Source: Tannerella sp. (GTDB lineage: Bacteria; Bacteroidota; Bacteroidia; Bacteroidales; Tannerellaceae). From it: a DNA stretch of 8,148 bases. Positions 1 to 6,389 of this stretch are shown piece after piece. The position numbers and the translations under genes are program-made. Within the stretch, counting starts at the first letter, position 1. Every line of letters starts with the position of its first letter. The notes below the pieces were generated by a model, which saw nothing but the letters and a program-made list of their open reading frames with translations, had not been told where the DNA came from and made no database searches. The DNA lies in assembly GCA_031283915.1 (NCBI GenBank), contig JAITAY010000054.1:1-8148 (forward strand). Reading direction: 5' to 3'.

Positions 1-52
1 TAAAGGCGAACATACCGCCCTCCAACCGGGAAAAGCGAACTTTTGAATCCGT

Positions 53-661
53 TTATTCTTCGACAAAAGTCATTCGCTTGCTGATGTATTTCCCGATAAT
101 GTCAAACTCCAGATTTACGACGGTTCCCTTTTTGATCCGGTCGAAATTGGTATGATCGTGCGTATAGGGGATGATCGCCACGTCGAAACAGTCTTTCCGG
201 GAGTTACAAACCGTCAGGCTTACCCCGTTCACGCAAACCGACCCTTTTTCGACGGTCATGTAGCCCTGCAAGGCCTCGTCGCGGTCGAAATCATAGGCAA
301 AGGAATAATACCAGCTACCGTCCGCCTCCCTCACGTCCGTACAGACGGCCGTCCGGTCGACATGCCCCTGCACGATATGTCCGTCCAGGCGACCGTTCAT
401 CAACATGCTGCGTTCCAGATTGACCCGGTCGCCCACCTGCAGCAGGCCGAGGTTGGAACGCTCCAGCGTTTCCCTGACGGCCGTCACCGTGTAGGTATCC
501 CGTGTTTTTCCCACAACGGTCAGACATACGCCGTTGTGGGAAATGCTCTGGTCGATTTTCAACTCGTCCACGAACGAACACTGCATTGTCAGATGGACAT
601 TCCCCCTGTCCGGTTCGACGGCAACCACGACAGCGGCTTCTTCTACAATTCCGGAAAACAT
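53..661 (-). CDS. ribE: Riboflavin synthase, alpha subunit
   Basis: The 202-residue product matches riboflavin synthase in length (usually about 200-220) and layout. The enzyme dismutates two 6,7-dimethyl-8-ribityllumazines into riboflavin and a pyrimidinedione, the last step of riboflavin synthesis in the cytosol. Two tandem lumazine-binding barrels are visible. The first opens with MFSGIVEE and carries HNGVCLTVV at about 42-50 and GHIVQGHVD at 94-102. The second has VEKGSVCVNGVSLTV at about 137-151, IPYT at 164-167 and NLEFDIIGKY at 183-192. I chose the ATG at 661 because MFSGIVEE is the family's usual first sequence; an ATG two codons upstream (667) is possible. The frame stays open further upstream to 985, but that part lies antiparallel-free inside pfp in another frame and has no family similarity. 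The gene starts 8 nt after the pfp stop, so the two are probably cotranscribed. Function is assigned by family motifs and is secure. Confidence 0.96.
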   Translation of the reverse strand: MFSGIVEEAAVVVAVEPDRGNVHLTMQCSFVDELKIDQSISHNGVCLTVVGKTRDTYTVTAVRETLERSNLGLLQVGDRVNLERSMLMNGRLDGHIVQGHVDRTAVCTDVREADGSWYYSFAYDFDRDEALQGYMTVEKGSVCVNGVSLTVCNSRKDCFDVAIIPYTHDHTNFDRIKKGTVVNLEFDIIGKYISKRMTFVEE

Positions 662-669
662 GCGCATTA

Positions 670-2322
670 CTACTTTTGCTGTTCCAACTGCAGGGTGATG
701 GTCGGAGCGTCGCATACCTCCGGCGGGCCGAAATACTGGATGGGGCCGGGATAGACGTAATCTGTCGCGTAAGCCCAACTGTCGCGACTGGCGGCAAAGG
801 TCTTGAACGGAACGCCGTCCAGTCTGACCAGCGCCTTCTGTATGACGGGCTTCATCTCGCTGGCACGCTTTTCCATGTTCATCATCATCGTGATCGGAAT
901 ACCGCCTGCAATCCACTCCTCGGCCGGCGCCAGGGTATTGCGGATGGAAGCCATGTAACCTGTTTCTCCTGCATGGATCAGACATGCTGCCGTGTAACCC
1001 AGCGAGTAACAGTAATCGGCATCATAATTCGACGGATCGGCGCAACGGCCTTCATAGCCGAAGAAATGCGTCTGGGGCGAGAAGTTACCCGTATACTTGC
1101 CGGCCTTCGTCCATTCTGCCAGCCGGCGACCGACCAGTTCAACCAACATTTTTTCCGTTTCTATCGACGAAACCGGCACGTTTCCATGCGAATCACGATC
1201 CAGCATCAACTGAAGGGCTATGTTTTCCGGCAGGCTGGTATACACCTCTCTGCTTTCGTCCGTCAATTTACCCAGCGCAAAAACCTGTCGTTCTTTCAAG
1301 GTCATGAGCTTGAATTTCAATTTGTCTTCGTCATTGGCCAGCATGTCGTTCAGTTCGTCAAGCAGCCGTCTCGTGGCCGGGATAAATTCGATCAGTCCTT
1401 CGGGGATCAATACCGTTCCGAAATTCATTGTGTCGGCGGCGCGTTTGGCGATGACGGTCGCGATCCGGTCGACAATGTCGTCCAGGCTTTCATTTTGGGC
1501 TTCCGCTTCTTCCGAGATGATACAAAGGTTCGGATGCGTTTGCAGGGCGCATTCCAGCGCGATATGCGAGGCCGAACGTCCCATCAGCTTGATGAAATGC
1601 CAGTATTTGCGTGCCGAATTGCAGTCGCGCTGGATATTGCCGATCAGTTCCGAATAGACTTTGCAGGCCGTGTCGAAGCCGAATGAAGTTTCAATCTGTT
1701 CGTTTTTCAGGTCGCCGTCGATGGTTTTCGGGCAGCCGATGACCTGTACCCTGTGTTCCGTTGTCCGGTAATATTCGGCCAGTAGACATGCATTGGTGTT
1801 GGAATCGTCGCCGCCGATGATCACCAGCGCACTGATCCCCTTTTGCTTGAGATATTCCAGCCCCGTGTCGTGCTGTTCTTTCGTTTCCAGTTTCGTACGG
1901 TCGGAACCGATGATATCGAATCCGCCCGTGTTACGGTAATTCTGGATAAACTCTTCCGTCAAATTCTCGGCTTCGTGCTTGAGTAACCCGCCAGGCCCCA
2001 TCTTGAACCCGAACAGAGAGGAGTCTTTATTGACGGCTTTCAGACCGTCAAACAACCCGGCTATCACGTTATGCCCGCCCGGCGCCTGCCCGCCCGACAG
2101 GATCACGCCCACTTTAATCGGTGGCGAAGAAACAGGTTCGTCGCTTTTTTCAAAGGTAATGATCGGCATCCCGTACGTACCCGGGAATTTAGCTTTGATT
2201 TCATCCTGATCGGCTACCGACTGAGTTTTTTCGCCCTTGACTGCCCTTACGGGGCCTTTTAATGCAGCAGGCATCTTCGGACGATAACATGCCCGTGCAA
2301 TTTGTAATGCACTCTTTGTCAT
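670..2322 (-). CDS. pfp: Pyrophosphate--fructose 6-phosphate 1-phosphotransferase (PPi-PFK)
   Basis: This 550-residue protein is a long-clade PPi-dependent phosphofructokinase. It reversibly phosphorylates fructose 6-phosphate to fructose 1,6-bisphosphate with pyrophosphate, in cytosolic glycolysis or gluconeogenesis. Visible motifs are GGQAPGGHN at 77-85 (phosphoryl-donor loop), GGDDSNTN at 170-177, PKTIDGDLKN at 198-207 with the catalytic TIDGD, MGRSASH at 247-253 (sugar-phosphate binding), IPEGL at 306-310 and YEGR at 423-426. The second Asp of GGDD, where ATP-PFKs have Gly, is the known marker for pyrophosphate use. Length agrees with the roughly 550-residue clade that includes plant beta subunits. 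The start MTKSALQIAR resembles Bacteroides homologues as I remember them and is the first ATG in frame. A possible promoter lies about 53 nt upstream. Riboflavin synthase follows after 8 nt. Nothing appears truncated or broken. Confidence 0.97.
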   Translation of the reverse strand: MTKSALQIARACYRPKMPAALKGPVRAVKGEKTQSVADQDEIKAKFPGTYGMPIITFEKSDEPVSSPPIKVGVILSGGQAPGGHNVIAGLFDGLKAVNKDSSLFGFKMGPGGLLKHEAENLTEEFIQNYRNTGGFDIIGSDRTKLETKEQHDTGLEYLKQKGISALVIIGGDDSNTNACLLAEYYRTTEHRVQVIGCPKTIDGDLKNEQIETSFGFDTACKVYSELIGNIQRDCNSARKYWHFIKLMGRSASHIALECALQTHPNLCIISEEAEAQNESLDDIVDRIATVIAKRAADTMNFGTVLIPEGLIEFIPATRRLLDELNDMLANDEDKLKFKLMTLKERQVFALGKLTDESREVYTSLPENIALQLMLDRDSHGNVPVSSIETEKMLVELVGRRLAEWTKAGKYTGNFSPQTHFFGYEGRCADPSNYDADYCYSLGYTAACLIHAGETGYMASIRNTLAPAEEWIAGGIPITMMMNMEKRASEMKPVIQKALVRLDGVPFKTFAASRDSWAYATDYVYPGPIQYFGPPEVCDAPTITLQLEQQK

Positions 2323-2374
2323 TTTTCTTCTATTTCAATGAATAATAAATTGATTGGTTATTCAAAAACCGGCG

Positions 2375-2382
2375 CAAATATC
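2375..2382 (-). promoter_or_regulatory. Possible -7 box of the pfp promoter
   Basis: Read on the minus strand, GATATTTG followed by CGCC sits 53 nt before the pfp start. It matches the Bacteroidetes -7 consensus TAnnTTTG at all but the first position. I could not find a TTTG -33 element at the expected 19-21 nt upstream, so this is a weak call resting on one box and its position. The rest of 2323-2547 is AT-rich leader and shows no gene. Confidence 0.4.
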
Positions 2383-2547
2383 GGGTTTTTTTCTGAAATG
2401 ACCGCATCCCGGATACCGTTTTCAGGACAACGCACTTTCTTATTTGAACCCTGGCGGGTTCTTTCCGTTTTCGTCCATGGGTATGGGCATTCGATCCGAT
2501 ATGCATTATCTTTTTATTCAATCTTTAAACACCTAATTGTGGAAAGT

Positions 2548-2730
2548 AACCGAAGTGTTACGCCTGGCGTAACCGGAGCGTTACGCCTGACGTAACCGGA
2601 GCGTTACGTCTGACGTAACCGGGGCGTTATGTCAGGCTTAACCGGGGCGTTACGTCAGGCTTAACCGGGGCGTTATGTCCGGCTTAACCGGGGCGTTACG
2701 TCCGGCTTAACCGGGATTACGTCAGGAGTA
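2548..2730. repeat. Tandem array of eight 23-bp units
   Basis: Seven full 23-bp units start at 2548, 2571, 2594, 2617, 2640, 2663 and 2686; an eighth, degenerate one starts at 2709 and lacks one or two bases. Each begins AACCGRRGYGTTA and ends in GACGT, GGCGT or GGCTT. Units change in order: the first three end in CGT, units 4-7 in CTT. Units 4+5 and 6+7 look like a 46-bp dimer copied once, because T/C alternates at unit position 14 in both pairs and the pairs differ only by A versus C at position 18. GTTA near the middle of one unit pairs with TAAC at the junction with the next, so every period carries a small dyad. The array lies about 165 bp upstream of the pfp -7 candidate. It has no open frame of interest and no spacers, so it is not a CRISPR. 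A minisatellite or a protein-binding array are both possible. Confidence 0.95.
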
Positions 2731-2838
2731 ATATCTACTTACACATTGCAGGACAGGATACTGCCTGCCGGCAAATGGCTAAAGGAGGAGGAATTAAGAA
2801 AGTGTCACAAAGAGCTTTTTCTGCCTGCCCGTCCCTCC

Positions 2839-3075
2839 CCGTCAGTTAAAACTCAATGTCATCAAGTTAAGATTTTGTTTCCGGCATCCCGCCAGGGATA
2901 CATCGCCCGGCAGATAAACCGGTATAACCCTGTATTGCATCCTGTTAAGGATGCATCCCTGAGGGGATGCAGATAGAGACGTCGCAAAAATGCTACCGGG
3001 CGATGCATCCCTGGCGGGATGCTCAACTACCGCCTTTTAGCGCTTAACTTGATGACATTGAGTTAAAACTGACGG
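2839..3075. mobile_element. 237-bp foldback element with nested inverted repeats (MITE-like)
   Basis: The outer arms are 2839-2871 and 3043-3075: 33 bp, 31 matching when one is reverse-complemented, with two adjacent mismatches in the AT core. A second pair of arms lies inside at 2884-2910 and 2996-3022 (27 bp, one mismatch). Two hairpins sit at the centre (2936-2970). The terminal sequence is CCGTCAGTT on both sides when read inwards. No open reading frame of note lies within, so it cannot move by itself; a non-autonomous transposon relic (MITE or foldback) or a structured RNA locus would both fit. I see no clear target-site duplication: the flanks are CTCC on the left and CAAT on the right. 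The structure is directly visible; its identity as a mobile element is inference. Confidence 0.7.
2936..2970. repeat. Central double hairpin of the foldback element
   Basis: TGCATCC (2936-2942) pairs with GGATGCA (2949-2955) around a TGTTAA loop. Overlapping it, GCATCCC (2953-2959) pairs with GGGATGC (2964-2970) around TGAG. The two stems share GCA, so they are alternatives rather than simultaneous, joined by the 10-bp palindrome GGATGCATCC at 2949-2958. The same GCATCC/GGATGC word recurs in both inner arms (2884-2910 and 2996-3022), so the element is built from one repeated motif in both directions. Confidence 0.8.
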
Positions 3076-3089
3076 CAATCGGAAGCATG

Positions 3090-3101
3090 GGGCTAAAGCC
3101 C
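3090..3101. repeat. Small perfect hairpin just outside the foldback element
   Basis: GGGCT and AGCCC form a 5-bp stem around an AA loop, 15 nt beyond the right outer arm. No T-run follows on either strand, so it is not an obvious terminator. It may belong to the same repeat-rich spacer. The surrounding bases 3076-3175 show no gene. Confidence 0.45.
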
Positions 3102-3175
3102 TGCGGAAGCATTGTTGGAGATTCTGTTATACTTGATTTATTGCCTGTCCCCGAAATAATATTCCAGATACTTCG

Positions 3176-3238
3176 CCGGAAAAATCGGCCATCTTTCCGG
3201 AAAAAACCGGCCATTTTCCCGAAGAAATTAGCCGTTTC
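3176..3238. repeat. Three degenerate 21-bp tandem units
   Basis: Units begin at 3176, 3197 and 3218 with CCGG, CCGG and CCCG, each followed by an A-rich run and then (C/T)CGGCCAT or a decayed form of it. The first two units are close copies; the third is clearly diverged, and the next 20 bases retain only an echo. A period of 21 would give seven-residue repeats if translated, and short minus-strand frames show this, but they lack any start signal or family similarity, so I treat the repeat as non-coding. Confidence 0.65.
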
Positions 3239-3305
3239 CACAGGGAAACGGGCGATTTTTGCATAGTATTTTCGAACGATATTTCAGGGCTTTGCTGCCC
3301 GGGAA

Positions 3306-3350
3306 TGAAAAACAGACCCGTAAATGGATGGTTTATTTCCAGACAGCCCC
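3306..3350. repeat. Inverted copy of the element end found at 8001
   Basis: The reverse complement of these 45 bases equals 8001-8045 except at four positions (41 of 45). The shared block includes CTGTCTG at the outer tip, AATAAACCA and ACGGGTCTGTTTTTCA. Inward of 3306 the two sequences part company apart from a short CCTGAAA echo, and I find no second terminal repeat to the left. This is best read as one end of a decayed element whose other end is lost or has diverged. Confidence 0.85.
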
Positions 3351-3386
3351 TTCGCCTCGGCATGATAAATTGAGTATGGATAAAAT

Positions 3387-3421
3387 AAAAAACCGAAGCG
3401 GGGAATCACTCCAGGCCTCGG
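3387..3421 (-). terminator. Rho-independent terminator of the oxidoreductase-DUF1080 operon
   Basis: On the minus strand CCGAGGC (3421-3415) pairs with GCTTCGG (3399-3393), seven pairs with one G-U, and a further GGA/TCC can pair inside. Six T residues follow directly (3392-3387). It lies 53 nt past the DUF1080 stop codon, correctly placed to end that transcript. Confidence 0.8.
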
Positions 3422-3474
3422 CTTTAGCTATGAAAACTGAAAAATTTAATCCATGATTTATGCGTGTAAGAACA

Positions 3475-4323
3475 TTAATCCAAGATTTTTACCTTGATAT
3501 TGCGATACCAGACATCGTCGCCATGATCCTGGAAACCAACAAATCCTTCCTTATTTGCTCCGCCGCAGTTGTTCAGCAATTCAAAGGCCAGCGGCCACTT
3601 TTCTTCGCTAAACTTGCTTGCCTGCAACATATCCGTCCATTGTGGCGTCCAGAGATGGTATTCAACCACCGGTTCGCCGTTCTGGTAATGTACGATGGTT
3701 CCCTTGTAACTCATGATCTTGCCTTTGTTCCATTCGCCGATGGCATTGGCATTTTGCGGTTTGGCAGGGATCATGTCATACAGGGAAGCCGACTGACGGT
3801 TTCCATCTTTACCCAGTTTGGCATCGGGATGATTTTCATTGTCCAGTACCTGATATTCGGGAGCGGAAATATAGGAAGGTTCTCCTTTTATCTCCTGAAT
3901 CATATACAATACGCCTGAATTGGAGCCTTTTCCTACCTTCCACTCAAATTCAAATTCATAGTTTTTGAATTTGTGGGCGAAAAGGATATCGCCACCGTCT
4001 TTCGCTCCGGCTTCGCCTTCGCCCGACCCTTTGATATGGATGGCGCCATTGTCGATTTCCCATTGCTTCGGCATGTCTTCGCGGTTGTAGCCTCTCCAGC
4101 CGGTAAACGTTTTACCGTCGAAAAGCGTAATCCAGCCCTCGGCATCTTTCTCGAACGAGGCCAAATCGACTGTCGGTAAATTTAACAGCGTGTACTCCGG
4201 TACGGCTTTTGTTTCCGTTTGTGCATCCGCTTCCGTAGCAGTTTCCGTTTTCTTTCCGCCGCCGCAGGATGCCAAAAAGCCCGTTATCAACAGTATGCTC
4301 GCAAATAAAACTGTCTTTTTCAT
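3475..4323 (-). CDS. DUF1080 lipoprotein, 3-keto-disaccharide hydrolase family
   Basis: The 282-residue protein carries a lipoprotein signal: MKK, a hydrophobic stretch, then LASC with the lipidated Cys at 20, followed by a Gly/Lys/Glu/Thr-rich linker to about 45. The rest is one DUF1080 (PF06439) jelly-roll domain related to LamG/concanavalin folds. Family signposts are LFDGKTFTGW at 67-76, GDILFAHKFKNYEFEFEW at 111-128, GSNSGVLY at 133-140, APEYQVLDNENHPD at 154-167 and GFQDHGDDVWYRNIKVK at 262-278. Members cleave glycosides whose sugar has been oxidised at C3, by hydrolysis or elimination; the substrate here is unknown. The +2 to +5 residues after Cys are Gly-Gly-Gly-Lys, not a clear acidic surface-export tag, so periplasmic versus surface location is open. 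An AGAGGA sequence about 11 nt before the ATG may serve as ribosome site. It follows the oxidoreductase gene by 122 nt, with no promoter visible between them. Confidence 0.92.
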   Translation of the reverse strand: MKKTVLFASILLITGFLASCGGGKKTETATEADAQTETKAVPEYTLLNLPTVDLASFEKDAEGWITLFDGKTFTGWRGYNREDMPKQWEIDNGAIHIKGSGEGEAGAKDGGDILFAHKFKNYEFEFEWKVGKGSNSGVLYMIQEIKGEPSYISAPEYQVLDNENHPDAKLGKDGNRQSASLYDMIPAKPQNANAIGEWNKGKIMSYKGTIVHYQNGEPVVEYHLWTPQWTDMLQASKFSEEKWPLAFELLNNCGGANKEGFVGFQDHGDDVWYRNIKVKILD

Positions 4324-4445
4324 ATTCTTTATCCTCTCAATTATTTAAAAAGTTTAAGGAACAAACTCCTCTTTCTGTGCAGGAACACTTGCCGGAAGAG
4401 TCTGTTCCATTTCTACTCGTTAGTTCAACACGTTAAACACATGGA

Positions 4446-5912
4446 TTACGGCATAGCCGGTAATTTCCATCCATCACGATACTTGTGATTAATCAATTCC
4501 TGTGCAAATTCCTGTGCATTGATTTTGTCCGTAGTCTTCTTGTCGAATTTCGGGTCGCCATCTTCTACATGGAAATCGTCGGAAATGACAAAGCTCAGTG
4601 TTTCGGAGGAACCGATATTGGTAAACTTCATGCTCGGGCCGTCCCATTCCAGTTCTTTCTGCAGTCCTTGCAGCCTGACAGCCAGTACGCCCATGACAAC
4701 CATTTCGTTGAAGGGGCCGGCTTCGCTGAAATCGGAAGCGGATTTGACACGATTGTCGGCAGATTCCTTACATGCCCGTACCCAGTCCATCTCGTGGCTG
4801 ACCGTGACTTCGCGTTGCGTCTTAGGCGATTTGGGTGTTTTGCCCGAAAGCAGCCACGGGCTAGCGCCATAGCAACCACAGATTAAGGTATCTTTGGTAC
4901 CGTAGAAAATAACCGGGCCACCTTCGTCCAGCCTCTTGTCCGTCGGGAATCCTTTCGGCAGGAGCGGTTTGATGCCGCCGTCTGTCCAGTAGACTTCGAC
5001 TTCGGGGAATTTCACTTTTTTGCTGTCCGGACGGGCGGGAAATACCAGGCGTACGCTCTGCGCCGTGGGTGCGCAATCGGTAAGCAACAACGTCGAACTG
5101 CCCTGTACCCTGGTCGGATACCCCAGCTTCAATCCTTTGAAAATCGGGTGCATGACGTGACAGGCCATATCGCCCAGCGCCCCGGTTCCGTAATCCCACC
5201 AGCCGCGCCAGTTCCACGGATGATAGATTTCATGGAAAGGACGGAGTTTAGCCGGCCCGGTAAACAAATCCCAGTTCAGCGTATCGGGAACCCACATCCC
5301 CTGCTTGGGGGTGTTCAGACCCTGTGGCCAAATAGGACGGTTCGTACCGCAATCCACTCTTTTTACCTCACCGATTTCACCGTTCCAAATCCAGTCGCAA
5401 ATCTGGCGAATTCCTTCGCCGGAGGCTCCCTGATTACCCATTTGAGTCGCTACTTTGTACTTTTCTGCCAGCTTGGTGAGCAGGCGGGATTCGTACACCG
5501 TATGCGTCAAAGGTTTCTGCACATACACATGCTTACCCAGCGTGATACCCGTTGCGGCAATAATGGCATGTGTATGGTCAGCCGTAGCCACAATTACAGC
5601 GTCAATGGATTTGCCCATCTCGTCGTACATCTTGCGCCAGTCCCAGTACTTTTTGGCATTCGGATGTTCCGAAAAGGTTTTGGCGGCATACTTCCAGTCC
5701 ACGTCGCACAATGCTACGATGTTTTCGGTAGCTTTTACGGCGTTGATGTTACCATGCCCCATCCCTCCGATACCGACGGCGGCAATATTTAACTTGTCTG
5801 ATGGAGCAGTGTATCCATGACTTTTCCCCAAGATAGTATTAGGGACAATGGTCAAAGCTGCGGCAGCCACAGCTCCCCTTTGAAGAAATGCTCTTCTTGA
5901 AATGTTTGACAT
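4446..5912 (-). CDS. Tat-exported Gfo/Idh/MocA family oxidoreductase
   Basis: This 488-residue NAD(P)-dependent sugar dehydrogenase begins with a twin-arginine signal: SRRAFLQ at 5-11, an Ala-rich hydrophobic stretch at 13-24, and probable cleavage near 30. The Rossmann domain follows with VGIGGMG at 46-52 (dinucleotide loop) and Asp70-Val-Asp. DHTH at 112-115 and VQKP at 131-134 come next; the Lys of the usual EKP motif is kept and Glu is replaced by Gln. The C-terminal substrate domain includes GTGALGDMACHVMHPIF at 242-258, whose His252 is a likely catalytic residue by analogy. A Tat route suggests it folds with its cofactor in the cytoplasm and acts in the periplasm, beside the DUF1080 lipoprotein encoded downstream. 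Inferred job: oxidise a sugar hydroxyl, probably C3, or reduce the 3-keto product. Substrate and direction cannot be read from the sequence. A strong promoter lies about 75 nt upstream of the ATG. Confidence 0.93.
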   Translation of the reverse strand: MSNISRRAFLQRGAVAAAALTIVPNTILGKSHGYTAPSDKLNIAAVGIGGMGHGNINAVKATENIVALCDVDWKYAAKTFSEHPNAKKYWDWRKMYDEMGKSIDAVIVATADHTHAIIAATGITLGKHVYVQKPLTHTVYESRLLTKLAEKYKVATQMGNQGASGEGIRQICDWIWNGEIGEVKRVDCGTNRPIWPQGLNTPKQGMWVPDTLNWDLFTGPAKLRPFHEIYHPWNWRGWWDYGTGALGDMACHVMHPIFKGLKLGYPTRVQGSSTLLLTDCAPTAQSVRLVFPARPDSKKVKFPEVEVYWTDGGIKPLLPKGFPTDKRLDEGGPVIFYGTKDTLICGCYGASPWLLSGKTPKSPKTQREVTVSHEMDWVRACKESADNRVKSASDFSEAGPFNEMVVMGVLAVRLQGLQKELEWDGPSMKFTNIGSSETLSFVISDDFHVEDGDPKFDKKTTDKINAQEFAQELINHKYRDGWKLPAMP

Positions 5913-5986
5913 AATAAAAACTTTTTGTAAATGAATAATTTAATTGCTATATAATAATTCGTATTCTATCCGATTACAAATTTGTG

Positions 5987-6017
5987 CAAATATAAAAATA
6001 AGAATTTGCCAGGCAAA
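5987..6017 (-). promoter_or_regulatory. Bacteroidetes-type promoter for the oxidoreductase-DUF1080 operon
   Basis: On the minus strand TTTG (6017-6014) is followed after exactly 19 nt by TATATTTG (5994-5987). This is a full match to TTTG-N19-TAnnTTTG, the housekeeping sigma consensus of Bacteroidetes. The transcript would start near 5980-5983, giving a leader of about 70 nt before the ATG at 5912. A short palindrome, ACAAATTTGT (5976-5985), covers the presumed start site. Confidence 0.85.
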
Positions 6018-6019
6018 TT
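6003..6019. promoter_or_regulatory. Perfect 17-bp palindrome overlapping the -33 box: candidate operator
   Basis: AATTTGCC, a central A, then GGCAAATT form a perfect 8+8 dyad. It covers the whole -33 TTTG of the promoter above. A protein bound here would compete with RNA polymerase, so repression by a dimeric regulator is the simplest reading. No T-run follows, so it is not a terminator. The regulator is not encoded next to it. Confidence 0.6.
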
Positions 6020-6251
6020 ATAATATCGGGTTTATTCGCGAAAATAGTTTTTTTTAACCGTATAGCGTCAAATCGGCCTTCTATTTTTTCGATTTTTCGA
6101 TATTTTTACAGGAGAGTATTCTTTGAAATATAAGAAGGTAACTACTCAGGTATCTGACACGACAACTCATAACAGGTATCCAAATCCGTAACCGCTTTCT
6201 AACCGCTTTCTGTAACACACTTGTAACGCAACTCTGTCCGTTTAGAGGAAT
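6020..6251. other. Gene-free AT-rich spacer
   Basis: No credible gene lies here. An ATG-initiated minus-strand frame (6081-6272) starts inside the terminator hairpin and has no family character. The spacer holds a duplicated 11-mer, AACCGCTTTCT (6190-6200 and 6201-6211), and the word GTAAC three times between 6188 and 6227, but nothing I can name. Confidence 0.5.
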
Positions 6252-6287
6252 AAAAAAATCCCGTAAAATCAAACTTTTACGGGATTT
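6252..6287 (-). terminator. Strong intrinsic terminator after the PspC gene
   Basis: AAATCCCGTAAAA (6256-6268) and TTTTACGGGATTT (6275-6287) form a perfect 13-bp stem around TCAAAC. Read on the minus strand a run of seven T follows (6258-6252, partly in the stem). It lies about 100 nt past the PspC stop, at the end of the PadR-PspC transcript. On the plus strand the trailing T-run is only three bases, so that direction is weaker. Confidence 0.88.
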
Positions 6288-6389
6288 ATCTATGCTTGTC
6301 CTTCAGGTGTCCGAAAGCTTTTTCGGTACAGGAGCGTCTCGAATCTGCATTCTCACCCGTTGAATGAGTGATATTTGCATCTGCGAATG

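Noticed and set aside
1..13. Possible start of a further minus-strand gene: ATG at 13 preceded by GGAGGG (18-23)
   Set aside because: Only four codons are inside the window, so it cannot be confirmed; it may be the next gene after riboflavin synthase.
662..985. N-terminal extension of the riboflavin synthase frame to a 310-residue protein
   Set aside because: The added part lies within pfp in another frame, is Arg/His-rich without family character, and the conserved MFSGIVEE start is internal.
2330..2521. Minus-strand 63-codon frame just upstream of pfp
   Set aside because: It covers the probable pfp promoter, is basic and low in family character, and has no ribosome site.
2548..2730. CRISPR array reading of the 23-bp repeats
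   Set aside because: The units abut directly with no variable spacers and no cas gene is present.
2775..2849. Plus-strand 24-codon frame with AGGAGGAGG inside it
   Set aside because: The purine run lies after the ATG, an internal GTG lies farther from it than a normal ribosome site, and the end falls in the foldback arm; no promoter seen.
3127..3363. Minus-strand 78-codon frame with seven-residue repeats
   Set aside because: The repetition comes from the 21-bp DNA repeat; the frame also runs across the element end at 3306-3350 and has no start signal.
3460..3918. Plus-strand 152-codon frame
   Set aside because: It is antisense to the well-supported DUF1080 gene, without family motifs; other long plus-strand frames (502-1686, 5148-5792) are likewise shadows of minus-strand genes.
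6081..6272. Minus-strand 63-codon frame in the spacer after PspC
   Set aside because: Its ATG sits in the loop and arm of the intrinsic terminator and the product has no recognisable feature.
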